From NCBI GenBank assembly GCA_045628105.1, contig JAZQOX010000016.1, forward strand, positions 4,104-68,103: a stretch of 64,000 nucleotides of DNA, written 5' to 3'. Origin of the DNA: UMGS1781 sp045628105 (GTDB lineage: Bacteria > Bacillota > Clostridia > TANB77 > CAG-508). Positions 43,744 to 53,364 of the stretch are shown piece by piece (within the stretch, counting starts at the first letter, position 1; the number at the start of each line of letters is the position of its first letter). Both the position numbers and the translations under genes were made by a program. The notes beneath the pieces were generated by a model that made no database searches, was not told where the DNA came from, and worked only from the letters and a program-made list of their open reading frames with translations.

Positions 43744-43890
43744 TTAAGAGCAAAGCCAAGAAATTCCAAGAGTTACAATAGTAACGCCTATAAGAAATAA
43801 CCATCCTGTAAAAGGAAGTAAAATTACAAGCAAAATTCCAAGACCCAAACCTACTAAACAAACAGCTAAAGTTTTCTTAAAAATTCTCAT
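43744..43890 (-). CDS. Small membrane protein, 48 residues
   Basis: The product MRIFKKTLAVCLVGLGLGIL... has two hydrophobic helices separated by LPFTGW and ends SWLCS. ATG 43890 has an excellent GGGAGGTAATTTAC ribosome site. It looks like the small two-helix proteins often annotated near spoVM and coat genes in Clostridia; no function known. Probably cotranscribed with the spoVM-like gene 57 bases downstream. Confidence 0.68.
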   Translation of the reverse strand: MRIFKKTLAVCLVGLGLGILLVILLPFTGWLFLIGVTIVTLGISWLCS

Positions 43891-43955
43891 GTAAATTACC
43901 TCCCTTTATATAGTATATAGTATTAAATTTTATGTAAAATTGTGAAAGGAGAAAA

Positions 43956-44597
43956 ATGTTATTAGATTTAATTTATCCGCCAGTATGTGGATTTTGCGAA
44001 CAAATAGATAAAAATTTTCTCTGCGAAAAATGCAAGGAAAAACTAAAAAAATATGAGATTAACCAAATAGAAGATTATAGAAACAAAAAAGATAAATACT
44101 TTGATTATTTAATAAAAGTATATAAGTACGAGGAAATTGTAAGAGAAAAAATAATAGATTATAAATTTAATGACAAATCATATTTGTGTGACACATTTGA
44201 AAAAATGATTATAAAAAATGAAAAAATATATAGATTTTTAAAAAAATATGATATAATAATTTATATTCCTCTGTACTCAAAAAATATGAATGAAAGAGGA
44301 TATAATCAGTGTAAATTAATAGCAAAAAAAATAGCTAAAAGTACTGGAATAAAGCTAGAAAAGAACAACTTAATTAAAATAAAAGAAACAAGAAAACAAA
44401 GCACTTTAAACAAAAAAGAAAGAGCAAAAAATATAGAAAATGCATTTAAAATAAGAAATAGTGAAGAAATAAAAAACAAGAAAATAATATTATTTGATGA
44501 TATATATACAACAGGAAGCACTACAAACGAATGCAGTAGGATACTAAAAAGAGCCGGAGCAAGAGAGATAGCGGTTCTTACAATAGCAATAGATTAA
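43956..44597 (+). CDS. comFC: ComF family phosphoribosyltransferase-like protein
   Basis: A 213-residue protein with an N-terminal zinc ribbon (CGFCEQ...CEKC, about 12-30) and a C-terminal PRTase fold with IILFDDIYTTGSTTNECS (about 175-192). ComFC homologues take part in DNA uptake or recombination after uptake. ATG 43956 has AAAGGAG. The helicase ComFA is not adjacent; instead a KAP-type NTPase follows after 14 bases, presumably in the same transcript. Confidence 0.9.
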   Translation: MLLDLIYPPVCGFCEQIDKNFLCEKCKEKLKKYEINQIEDYRNKKDKYFDYLIKVYKYEEIVREKIIDYKFNDKSYLCDTFEKMIIKNEKIYRFLKKYDIIIYIPLYSKNMNERGYNQCKLIAKKIAKSTGIKLEKNNLIKIKETRKQSTLNKKERAKNIENAFKIRNSEEIKNKKIILFDDIYTTGSTTNECSRILKRAGAREIAVLTIAID

Positions 44598-44611
44598 ACA
44601 AAGGAGGCAAT

Positions 44612-46567
44612 ATGGAAGACTTAGTTGAAAGTATACTAGATTACGTAAGATCTGATTATACAGATTACGCGATAATGATAAATGGAGAATGGGGAAGCGG
44701 AAAAACCTATTTTTGGAACAATAAAATAAGACCTAAAATAGATGGAATGCAGTTTAATGGTAAAAAATATACAACAATTTATATGTCTTTATATGGAATT
44801 TCAAATTTGGAAGAAATAAGCAAAAAAATATTCATAGAAACAACGCAATTAATGGATAAAAACGTAAAAAAACATAAAGAACTTACAGGAAATCATATAA
44901 TACCAGAATACGCAAAAACGGGATTAAATATGGCATCAATGTTTGGAGCAAATGCTAATAACGATAAAATAAATTATGAGAAATTTTTTGCAACAGATGA
45001 TAAAGTATTATGCTTTGATGACTTAGAGAGAGCAAATGTTGATGTTATTGATATACTAGGATATATAAATAACTTTGTTGAACATGACCATATAAAAACA
45101 ATAATAATATGCAATGAAAAAGAGCTTTCTACAAAATTAAAAAATAGCAATTTAGAAATGAAAACATTTATAGCAACATATATGCTAGATAAACAGGGAA
45201 AATTACAAGACGAAGATGACGAAAAGCCAATAGGTGAAAGATTACAAGAAAAAATAGAATACATATTTGATAAAGCAAACGACTATGAAAGAATAAAAGA
45301 AAAATTAATAGGCGAAACATTTGAATACAGACCAGAATTTAATTACATAATAAATGGGATTTTAATGCGCTATGAAAATGACAAAGAACTAATAAGATTT
45401 TTAAGAGAAAATACACCATATATTATTAATACATTTAATAAAAGCGGAACAAGAAACCTAAGAATATTAAAACATGCATTAAATGATTTTAAAAAAATAT
45501 TTGAAATGGTAAACAAATATTATCCAAATACAAACTATAGAGTAATGCAAACAATGCTTATATTTACAATTGCCATATCATTTGAAATAAAAGCAGGAAA
45601 AAATAGTAAAGACAAATTTGTATATATACAAAACAATGAGGAATATAAATCAATAGTAGTTTCATCTAAAGTGTTTATGGATAATAGACAATTTTACATA
45701 AAGGAATTCGATAACAACTATTACTACAACTTTAAAGCAGAATATAGATTCTTTAAATTTATAGAAATGTATGTAAGAACAAGAATTTTTGATACTAGAA
45801 GATTTAAGGAAGAAATGGAAGATGTAATAAAAACGGTAGACACAGAAAAATTACCAGGATATAAAAGACTATTAACAGAAGAATTCTGGAAAATATCTGA
45901 TGATCAATTTCCAAAAGTAATAAAAGAAATTATAGGTGATGTAAAACAAGGAAACCTAAGCCTAATAGATACAACAAAACTATTTATATATTTTACATAC
46001 TTTATAAAAAGAGAACTAATAAATTATGAAATGAAAGAAATAAAAAACATTTTCTTTAGTGGAATGAACTTAGCATCACTTCATTCAAAATATATAGAAA
46101 ATGCAGAGCAAGAGCTAAACAGCTTAGCACTTGGAGAAAAAAACTTAGATATAGAAGACATTTTAGCACATTTTTATGTATTGAATAATACACTTAAAGA
46201 TAAAATGTACACTGATATTGCAAATGATGTAATGAAGGCAATTCCAATGAAAATGGAAGTATTCTACGAAAAATTTGATGAAGAATGTATGGAAATACCA
46301 GTACTTAAATATTACGACCCACACCAATTATTCCAAAGAATATCTTGTGCTAATAATGAAGATATAATGGCAATAAAAGAAAAATTAGTAGAAAGAGCAA
46401 GAAAACATACAAAAGAATTAAAGCCAGAACTTAAAAATATGATGAAATTAAATGATATTATAGAGGAATATATAGCAGGAAAAGAAACAAGCATTAAAAC
46501 AGTAATATTAACAGAATTAAAACAAGATATTGAATTTATAATATCAAAATATAAAGAACAAGAATAA
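44612..46567 (+). CDS. KAP-type P-loop NTPase
   Basis: A 651-residue protein with Walker A GEWGSGKTYF (about 28-37) and Walker B VLCFDDLERAN (about 131-141) as in KAP NTPases, then FIATYMLDKQ and a long helical C-terminal region without obvious membrane helices. KAP proteins occur in phage-defence, signalling and membrane-complex roles, and many are unassigned. ATG 44612 has AAAGGAGG. Coupled in one run with comFC. I cannot assign a substrate; a lone KAP NTPase next to a competence gene is unusual. Confidence 0.82.
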   Translation: MEDLVESILDYVRSDYTDYAIMINGEWGSGKTYFWNNKIRPKIDGMQFNGKKYTTIYMSLYGISNLEEISKKIFIETTQLMDKNVKKHKELTGNHIIPEYAKTGLNMASMFGANANNDKINYEKFFATDDKVLCFDDLERANVDVIDILGYINNFVEHDHIKTIIICNEKELSTKLKNSNLEMKTFIATYMLDKQGKLQDEDDEKPIGERLQEKIEYIFDKANDYERIKEKLIGETFEYRPEFNYIINGILMRYENDKELIRFLRENTPYIINTFNKSGTRNLRILKHALNDFKKIFEMVNKYYPNTNYRVMQTMLIFTIAISFEIKAGKNSKDKFVYIQNNEEYKSIVVSSKVFMDNRQFYIKEFDNNYYYNFKAEYRFFKFIEMYVRTRIFDTRRFKEEMEDVIKTVDTEKLPGYKRLLTEEFWKISDDQFPKVIKEIIGDVKQGNLSLIDTTKLFIYFTYFIKRELINYEMKEIKNIFFSGMNLASLHSKYIENAEQELNSLALGEKNLDIEDILAHFYVLNNTLKDKMYTDIANDVMKAIPMKMEVFYEKFDEECMEIPVLKYYDPHQLFQRISCANNEDIMAIKEKLVERARKHTKELKPELKNMMKLNDIIEEYIAGKETSIKTVILTELKQDIEFIISKYKEQE

Positions 46568-46629
46568 CAGAGAATTTAGTGATGTATAAAAAGGAGCATT
46601 GAATGTTTTTAAAATTGGAGGAAAATAAA

Positions 46630-47640
46630 ATGAAACAGAACCATAAAACTTCAAAAGGTATAACCCTAATTATATTAATAGTAACAGTAATAATTTTAAT
46701 GATACTTGCAGGAACAAGTATGACGTTAATATCAAGACACAATGCTGCAAAAATTGCACAAGATGCTATAGATAATGCAAATGACAAATATGCTGAAGAC
46801 GAAAAAATGAAAAATGAGCTACTTAGCACAGAGATAACAGAAGGTATAAAAGGAACTACACTACCAAGTTGTAAACATGAATTTGGTTCATGGGATGAAG
46901 AGGCTCAAGAAGCAGATAATGGAACTTGTTTTATTACACGTACATGTACAAAATGTAATGGAGTAGAATATAAAAAAGTATATAAAGTTACATATACAGG
47001 AATAAACACACAAGGCAAAGATTATCCACGATATATAGATGTTTGGGGAAAGTTAAACGTTACATTTGAAGATGATATACCTTACAATGTTGTGCCATAT
47101 ATAGATGGATTAAAACTAGAGTACAACAAATATAATTATGAAAATGGAACGCTAGTAATTAATAACGTAGAAGGCAATGTTGAAATAAAATACATAGAAA
47201 AGGCATATATAAGGGCTTTACCGATTGGAGGGTATTTTAAAAATTCAACATATTTAACAAATATAAAAACAGTAAGCTTTGTAAAAGGAGTATACGATAA
47301 AAATGCAATTAAAATATGGGATTTGACCGATACAACCAAAACGTCTGCAGGAACTGTTATAGCATGGTTGGATAATAATTGTAATTTATACATAGGTTCA
47401 GACTTTGAAATATATACAACAAATTTAAGTTATGCATTCTATAACATGAGTGGTGTAACAAAGATAACATTTGATAATTTAAACATAAGAGAAAACACAA
47501 TAACAACATATACAGCTATGTTTTTTGGAATTTCAAACACAATATCAATTACAGTAAAAGATGCGGCAGCGGCAACATTTATTAATGCTAGACTAGCAGA
47601 ATCAAATATAACAGGTGCAACAGTAACATGTGCAAATTAG
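46630..47640 (+). CDS. Pilin-like surface protein with zinc-ribbon-like and BspA/DUF285-like parts
   Basis: 336 residues: basic leader MKQNHKTSKG, then ITLIILIVTVIILMILAGTSM (prepilin-like helix lacking Glu+5), helical stalk (about 30-70), a segment CKHEFGSW...CFITRTCTKCNG with four Cys, and a repeat region typical of DUF285 surface proteins (KIWDLTDTTKTSAGTVIAWL). The stop codon TAG lies within a GGGAC palindrome (47628-47662), so the last residues TCAN come from the repeat. ATG 46630 has GGAGG upstream. Probably membrane-anchored or assembled on a pilus-like machine; adhesion is a guess. Confidence 0.75.
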   Translation: MKQNHKTSKGITLIILIVTVIILMILAGTSMTLISRHNAAKIAQDAIDNANDKYAEDEKMKNELLSTEITEGIKGTTLPSCKHEFGSWDEEAQEADNGTCFITRTCTKCNGVEYKKVYKVTYTGINTQGKDYPRYIDVWGKLNVTFEDDIPYNVVPYIDGLKLEYNKYNYENGTLVINNVEGNVEIKYIEKAYIRALPIGGYFKNSTYLTNIKTVSFVKGVYDKNAIKIWDLTDTTKTSAGTVIAWLDNNCNLYIGSDFEIYTTNLSYAFYNMSGVTKITFDNLNIRENTITTYTAMFFGISNTISITVKDAAAATFINARLAESNITGATVTCAN

Positions 47641-47662
47641 GGACAGTCCCCAATTTGCACAT
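47628..47662. repeat. REP-like palindrome overlapping a gene's stop codon
   Basis: ATGTGCAAATT...AATTTGCACAT arms around GGGACAGTCCCC, followed by TTTTTT. It begins inside the preceding coding region and supplies its stop. Confidence 0.85.
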
Positions 47663-47744
47663 TTTTTATTTAAAATTTATAAAAACTCTTTAAAAAAATA
47701 GCAAAATAGTATAAAATAATATAAAAGTTAAAATAGGAGTTTTT

Positions 47745-49433
47745 ATGAAGAAAAAATGGGAATTTTATACGCAAGATGAAACACTTGTAAAACATGTTTC
47801 AGAAGAGCATGGCATATCAAATTTATTAGCTAAAATTTTAATTAACAGAGAGATAATTGAAAAAGAACAAATTAATATATTTTTAGACCCAAAGAGAAAC
47901 AATTTTCACGATCCATTCCTTATGAAAGATATGGATAAAGCAGTTGAAAGAATTATTAAAGCCATAGAAAATAACGAAAAAATATTAATTTATGGTGACT
48001 ATGATGTTGATGGAATAACAAGTATTACAGTTCTTAAAAAATTCTTGAATGAGAGAGGATTAACTGTAGATTACTATATTCCAAACAGATTAGAAGAGGG
48101 ATATGGGCTAAACAAAGAAGCTATTAAAGAAATTGCAAGTAAGGGATATAAGCTTATGATAACCGTTGATTGCGGAATTTCCGGAATAGAAGAAATTGAA
48201 TATGCAAATTCTTTAGGTATAGAAACAATTATAACGGACCACCATGAACAATCTGAAAAACTTCCAAATGCATACTGTGTTGTTAATCCAAAAAGAAAAG
48301 ATAGTACATATCCGTTTAGAGGTTTAGCAGGAGTTGGAGTTGTATTTAAATTAATACAGGCAATTTCAATAAAACAAGAATTAGACGAAAAAGAATTTCT
48401 AAAATATTTGGATGTAGTTTGCATAGGAACAATATCAGATATAGTTCCATTGGTTGACGAAAATAGAGTTATAGCAAAACTTGGATTAATGCTTGTTGGA
48501 AGAACAAAAAATATAGGACTAAAAGAATTAATAAATGATATAGGATATAAAGAAATAAATTCTACAATGGTATCTTTTGGAATAGCTCCAAGAATTAATG
48601 CATGTGGCAGAATGGGAGAACAAGAAAGAGCGTTAAAATTATTTTTAACAGATAATATTGAAGAAGCCAAAGGGATAACCGCAGAGCTTAACGAATATAA
48701 TTTGCAAAGACAAAAAACAGAAAAAACAATATATGAGCAAGCAATGCAAAAACTTGCAGATGAAGATATAAATAAAATTAGCACAATAGTAATTGCAGGA
48801 GAAAATTGGCATCATGGTGTTATTGGAATAGTTGCATCAAGAATAACAGAAAAATTCTTCAAACCAACAATATTAATTTGCATGGAAGGAGAAGAAGGAA
48901 AAGGATCAGGAAGAAGTGTTCCTGGATTCGATTTACATTCAGCATTAGAAGAAAGTTCAGAATTTTTAAGTAAATATGGTGGACACGAAATGGCGGTTGG
49001 ACTATCTTTACCTAAAAATAAATTTGAACAATTTAAAATACATTTTGAAGAAATAGCAAAAGAAAAAAATATAAAACAAATAATACCTGTAATTAATATA
49101 GATTGTGAAATTTCAAAGAAAGATTTAACTAAAGAAACAATTAACCAAATAAAATTATTAGAACCATTTGGAGAAAAAAACAAACAACCTTTATTTGCAT
49201 ATAAAAATCTTAAAATAGCATCAATAAGAGCTTTATCAGAAGGAAAACATTTAAAACTTGTATTAAAAGATGGAAACGATATAATTGAAGCAATAGGTTT
49301 TAATTTAGGAGAGCTTTCAAATGAATACTTAATAGGAGATAAAGTTGATGTTGTTGGAACATTAGAAATAAATTCATTTAATGGGCAAGACACAATACAA
49401 ATTAACTTAAAAGACATAATGAAATCAATATAG
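47745..49433 (+). CDS. recJ: Single-stranded-DNA exonuclease RecJ
   Basis: 5'-3' exonuclease for recombination and repair. 562 residues with DHH-family motifs YGDYDVDGITS (about 84-94) and ITDHHEQ (about 163-169), the DHHA1 motif GGHEMAVGLSLP (about 410-421), and a C-terminal OB-like domain. Length matches RecJ. ATG 47745 has AATAGGAG. The adjacent rel gene 29 bases downstream is a common Firmicute pairing (apt absent here). Confidence 0.95.
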   Translation: MKKKWEFYTQDETLVKHVSEEHGISNLLAKILINREIIEKEQINIFLDPKRNNFHDPFLMKDMDKAVERIIKAIENNEKILIYGDYDVDGITSITVLKKFLNERGLTVDYYIPNRLEEGYGLNKEAIKEIASKGYKLMITVDCGISGIEEIEYANSLGIETIITDHHEQSEKLPNAYCVVNPKRKDSTYPFRGLAGVGVVFKLIQAISIKQELDEKEFLKYLDVVCIGTISDIVPLVDENRVIAKLGLMLVGRTKNIGLKELINDIGYKEINSTMVSFGIAPRINACGRMGEQERALKLFLTDNIEEAKGITAELNEYNLQRQKTEKTIYEQAMQKLADEDINKISTIVIAGENWHHGVIGIVASRITEKFFKPTILICMEGEEGKGSGRSVPGFDLHSALEESSEFLSKYGGHEMAVGLSLPKNKFEQFKIHFEEIAKEKNIKQIIPVINIDCEISKKDLTKETINQIKLLEPFGEKNKQPLFAYKNLKIASIRALSEGKHLKLVLKDGNDIIEAIGFNLGELSNEYLIGDKVDVVGTLEINSFNGQDTIQINLKDIMKSI

Positions 49434-49462
49434 AAATCATTTCTACATAGAGGTGGAAAAGC

Positions 49463-51655
49463 ATGGAAAATATAAATAAAACAATTGATGATATACTAAA
49501 AAGATTAAAATTAAATAAGAGAAAAATAAATTCAGCATTAATACTAAAAGCATATAATTTTGCGAAAAAGTATCATACAGGACAAAAAAGAATGTCTGGA
49601 GAAGAATACATAATTCATCCACTTAATGTGGCATATACTTTAGCAGATTTAAGCTTAGATGACGCAACAATATGTGCTGCACTTTTACATGATGTTGTAG
49701 AAGATACTGAAATAACAAACGAAGACTTAATAAAAGAATTTGGAGAAGAAATTGCAGAAATGGTTGCAGGAGTAACAAAATTAAGCAAAATCCAATTCCA
49801 AACAATAGAAGAAGAACAAGTTGAAAATTATAGAAAAATGTTCTTAGCAATGGGAAAAGACATAAGAGTAATTCTTATAAAACTTGCAGATAGACTTCAT
49901 AATATGAGAACACTTTCAAACTTAAAAAGAGAAAGACAAATAGCAAATGCAAAAGAAACAATGGATTTATATGCACCACTTGCAAATAGACTAGGTATTT
50001 ATTCTTTAAAGTGGGAACTTGAAGATCTAGCATTTAGATATTTATATCCAGAAGAATATAGAGATTTGGTATTAAGCATAGAAAAGAAAAGAGAAGAAAG
50101 AATAGAATTCATAAACAAAATAATGGACGAAATTCGAATTGCTCTAAAAAAAGAAAAAATTGTTGCAGAAGTTACAGGAAGAGCAAAACATTTATACAGT
50201 ATATATAGAAAAATGCAAAGAGATAATATAACACTAGATCAGGTTTATGATTTATTTGCATTAAGAATAATTGTAAACTCAGTAAAAGATTGCTATGCAG
50301 CAATTGGAGTAGTACACGATTTATATACACCAATGCCAGGAAGGTTTAAGGACTATATAGCTGTTCCAAAACCAAATATGTATCAATCAATACATAATAC
50401 ACTTTTGGGACCAAAAGGAACACCATTTGAAGTTCAAGTACGTACATGGGATATGCACAGAATAGCAGAGTTTGGTATAGCAGCACACTGGGCATATAAA
50501 GAAGCAAACAAATTCAAAAAATCCAATGTAATTGTTGAAGAGGATAAATTAGCATGGCTTAGAGAATCACTAGAATGGCAAAAGGATATGCAAGATCCAA
50601 ATGAATTTTTAAAAACATTAAAAACAGAACTATTTGAAGATGAAGTTTATGTATTTACACCAAAGGGACAAATAAAAACATTGCCAAGAGATGCAACACC
50701 AATAGATTTTGCATACACAATACATGCAGAAGTTGGTCACAGAATGGTAGGATGCAAAATAAACAGCAGAATGATGCCAATAATTACGCCATTAAAAAGC
50801 GGAGATATAGTAGAAATTATAACTTCAGATACAGCAAAAGGACCAAGTAGAGATTGGCTAAAAATTGTAAAAAGTTCTAGTGCAAAAACACGAATTCAGC
50901 AATGGTTTAAAAAGAATGAAAGAGAAGCAAACATAGAAAAAGGAAAAGACATTCTAGACAAGGAAATAAAAAAAATAGGAATGAGTCATAGCGATTTGTT
51001 CAAACCAGAATGGATTCAAATAGTTTTAAATAGATATAACTATCAAACAACGGAAGACATGTTTGCAAATATAGGATTTGGAGGAATATCACCAAATAAA
51101 ATAATAACAAGATTACTAGAAGAGTACAAAAAAGAACATGAAGAAGATGTAATAGAAGCAAAACTACAAGAACTTGCAACAGAAAAACCACGTAAAACAA
51201 AAGCGCCAAAATCTGGTGTAGTAGTAAAAGGAATAGATAATTGTTTAGTAAAATTTTCTAAGTGTTGTAATCCTGTACCAGGTGATGATATAATAGGTTA
51301 TATAACAAAAGGAAGAGGAGTTTCAATACATAGAAAAGACTGTACAAATTTAAAAGATTTACTTTCTGAAGAAGAAAGAATAATAGAAGTAGATTGGTAC
51401 AATGATCAAGAAATTTCAGAATACAATGTAGATATACAAATTCTTTCAAACGACAGAACAGGACTACTTTCAGATATTGTAAAAGAAGTAACAACACAAA
51501 AAATAAACATAATGGGAGTAAATACAAGAACAAGTAAAGATAGAATTGCAACAATAGATATGACACTAGAAGTTCACGATATAGAACAATTAAACAAAGT
51601 AATAAAACAAATACGAAAAATAGACAGCGTATACGAGGTAACACGTAAAAAATAA
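49463..51655 (+). CDS. relA: Bifunctional (p)ppGpp synthetase/hydrolase Rel
   Basis: Stringent-response enzyme of 730 residues: HD hydrolase domain (about 40-190; HPLNVAYTL, LLHDVVEDT), synthetase domain (about 230-345; RAKHLYSIYRKM, YQSIHNTLLGP), TGS domain (about 390-450, VYVFTPKGQIKTLPRDATPIDFAY), a zinc-finger/helical region (KCCNPVPGDDIIGYITKG) and a C-terminal ACT domain. All catalytic segments of both activities look present. It senses uncharged tRNA on the ribosome. It sits between recJ and hisS, the usual Firmicute order. Confidence 0.96.
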   Translation: MENINKTIDDILKRLKLNKRKINSALILKAYNFAKKYHTGQKRMSGEEYIIHPLNVAYTLADLSLDDATICAALLHDVVEDTEITNEDLIKEFGEEIAEMVAGVTKLSKIQFQTIEEEQVENYRKMFLAMGKDIRVILIKLADRLHNMRTLSNLKRERQIANAKETMDLYAPLANRLGIYSLKWELEDLAFRYLYPEEYRDLVLSIEKKREERIEFINKIMDEIRIALKKEKIVAEVTGRAKHLYSIYRKMQRDNITLDQVYDLFALRIIVNSVKDCYAAIGVVHDLYTPMPGRFKDYIAVPKPNMYQSIHNTLLGPKGTPFEVQVRTWDMHRIAEFGIAAHWAYKEANKFKKSNVIVEEDKLAWLRESLEWQKDMQDPNEFLKTLKTELFEDEVYVFTPKGQIKTLPRDATPIDFAYTIHAEVGHRMVGCKINSRMMPIITPLKSGDIVEIITSDTAKGPSRDWLKIVKSSSAKTRIQQWFKKNEREANIEKGKDILDKEIKKIGMSHSDLFKPEWIQIVLNRYNYQTTEDMFANIGFGGISPNKIITRLLEEYKKEHEEDVIEAKLQELATEKPRKTKAPKSGVVVKGIDNCLVKFSKCCNPVPGDDIIGYITKGRGVSIHRKDCTNLKDLLSEEERIIEVDWYNDQEISEYNVDIQILSNDRTGLLSDIVKEVTTQKINIMGVNTRTSKDRIATIDMTLEVHDIEQLNKVIKQIRKIDSVYEVTRKK

Positions 51656-51662
51656 AATGTAT

Positions 51663-51682
51663 TGGTCGCCGCCCTCGGCGAC
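51663..51682. repeat. GC-rich hairpin between rel and hisS
   Basis: GTCGCCG-CCCT-CGGCGAC perfect 7-base stem at 51665-51682, far richer in G+C than its surroundings. Confidence 0.6.
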
Positions 51683-51707
51683 ACGACACAAGAAAGGAAA
51701 TAAAAAA

Positions 51708-53018
51708 ATGCAAAAAACACAGGCAAAAACATTACCAGGATTTATGGAATTATTACCAAATGAACAGGTATTATTTAATCAAATGAAAGAAACAATACAA
51801 AAAACATACGAAAAATTTGGATTTCTACCAATAGATACACCAGTAATAGAAAGTACAGAAGTATTACTTGCAAAAGCTGGAGGAGAAACAGAAAAGCAAT
51901 TATACACATTCACAAAAGGAGACAGCGACTTAACTTTAAGATTTGATTTAACAGTGCCACTAGCAAAATATGTTGCAATTCACAGCAATGAGTTAAGCTT
52001 TCCTTTTAGAAGATACCAAATAGGAAAGGTATACAGAGGAGAACGCGCACAAAAAGGAAGGTTTAGAGAATTTTATCAATGTGATATAGACGTAATAGGA
52101 GATGGCGAATTAAATATTATAAACGATGCGGAAATTCCAAGCATTATGTATGAAATATTTAAAAGCTTTGGACTAGATAACTTTACAATAAGAATTAATA
52201 ACAGAAAAATATTGAACGGCCTATTTGAAACAATAGACGCAAAAGAGCAATCAGTTGATATAATGAGAATAATAGACAAAATAGAAAAAATAGGAACAGA
52301 AAATGTAAAATCTGAACTTAAAGAATTAAACATAAGTGAAGATAACATTAAAAAAATAATAGAATTTATACAAATAAACGGAACAACAGATGAAAAAATA
52401 CAAGCATTAGAAAATTTAAAATTTGAATCTAAAAGCTTTAAAGAAGGTTTACAAGAATTAAAAGACGTAATAAAATATATAAGACTATTTAATGTTCCAG
52501 ACGAATACTTTACAGTTGATGTAAGTATTGCAAGAGGATTAGATTATTATACAGGAACAGTTTATGAAACATTCTTAAACGATTATAAATCAATAGGAAG
52601 TATATGCTCAGGCGGAAGATATAATGATTTAGCAGGTTACTATACAGAAAAAAAATTACCAGGTGTTGGAATGTCAATAGGACTTACAAGACTATTCTAT
52701 ATATTAAATGAAATTAACCTAATAAAAACAGGCAAAAAATCAATTTCTGATATACTAGTAGTTTCAATGTTACAAGATTTAGCTCCAGCAATAGAAACGG
52801 CAAATAAACTTAGACAAAAAGGAATAAACACAGAAGTATATTTTGATGATAAAAAAATAAAAAACAAATTTAAATATGCAGATAAATTAAAAATACCATA
52901 TGTAATTGTTATAGGAGAAGATGAATTACAAACAGGAAAACTAACACTAAAAAATATGGAAACAGGAGAACAAGAACAAAAAACACTAGAAGAAATTATA
53001 GCAAAAATAAAAGACTAA
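51708..53018 (+). CDS. hisS: Histidyl-tRNA synthetase
   Basis: Class II synthetase of 436 residues. Motif 2 GKVYRGERAQKGRFREFYQCDIDVIG, the His-A motif GLDYYTGTVYE and GGRYNDLAGYY (about 310) are clear, and a C-terminal anticodon-binding domain begins near 345 (SDILVVSM). I start at ATG 51708, with AAAGGAAAT upstream; the in-frame start at 51657 would translate the GC-rich hairpin and is unlikely. Confidence 0.96.
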   Translation: MQKTQAKTLPGFMELLPNEQVLFNQMKETIQKTYEKFGFLPIDTPVIESTEVLLAKAGGETEKQLYTFTKGDSDLTLRFDLTVPLAKYVAIHSNELSFPFRRYQIGKVYRGERAQKGRFREFYQCDIDVIGDGELNIINDAEIPSIMYEIFKSFGLDNFTIRINNRKILNGLFETIDAKEQSVDIMRIIDKIEKIGTENVKSELKELNISEDNIKKIIEFIQINGTTDEKIQALENLKFESKSFKEGLQELKDVIKYIRLFNVPDEYFTVDVSIARGLDYYTGTVYETFLNDYKSIGSICSGGRYNDLAGYYTEKKLPGVGMSIGLTRLFYILNEINLIKTGKKSISDILVVSMLQDLAPAIETANKLRQKGINTEVYFDDKKIKNKFKYADKLKIPYVIVIGEDELQTGKLTLKNMETGEQEQKTLEEIIAKIKD

Positions 53019-53054
53019 AAAAAGCGGACATATAAAGTCCGCAATAAAAAATTA

Positions 53055-53285
53055 CTAAAATTCACAAATAATATGTTTAGCATCTTCTTCACGAAGAGCA
53101 ATAGTTGAACCACGAATTAAATAAGCACGAGGGTCACCAAAAGGACTTTGCAAAACGGCTTGAATAGAAGTACTAGGTACCATACCAAGATCCAAAAGTC
53201 TTCTATGAATAGGACCAATAGAATTTATGGAAACAACCTTTCCACATGAATTCATAGGTAATTTATCTAACGTAACAGTATTCAA
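53055..53285 (-). CDS. feoA: FeoA family protein
   Basis: A 76-residue SH3-like small protein, MNTVTLDKLPMNSCGKVVSI..., with RRLLDLGMVPSTSIQAVLQSPFGDPRAYLIRG as in FeoA, the cytosolic partner of the FeoB ferrous-iron transporter. The start is TTG 53285, supported by a GGAGGG site 6 bases upstream. No FeoB gene lies within the window, so FeoB is either further away or this is a stand-alone FeoA-like regulator. Confidence 0.88.
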   Translation of the reverse strand: MNTVTLDKLPMNSCGKVVSINSIGPIHRRLLDLGMVPSTSIQAVLQSPFGDPRAYLIRGSTIALREEDAKHIICEF

Positions 53286-53364
53286 ATTAATCCCTCCACT
53301 ATAGTTTATGCTTTTTATTGTTAAAAGTGAGAAAAGGATGTTTAAAATGAAAGAGGAGTAAAAT

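Noticed and set aside
51657..51707. Longer N terminus for hisS
   Set aside because: It would translate a GC-rich hairpin and lacks a ribosome site; ATG 51708 gives the normal family start.
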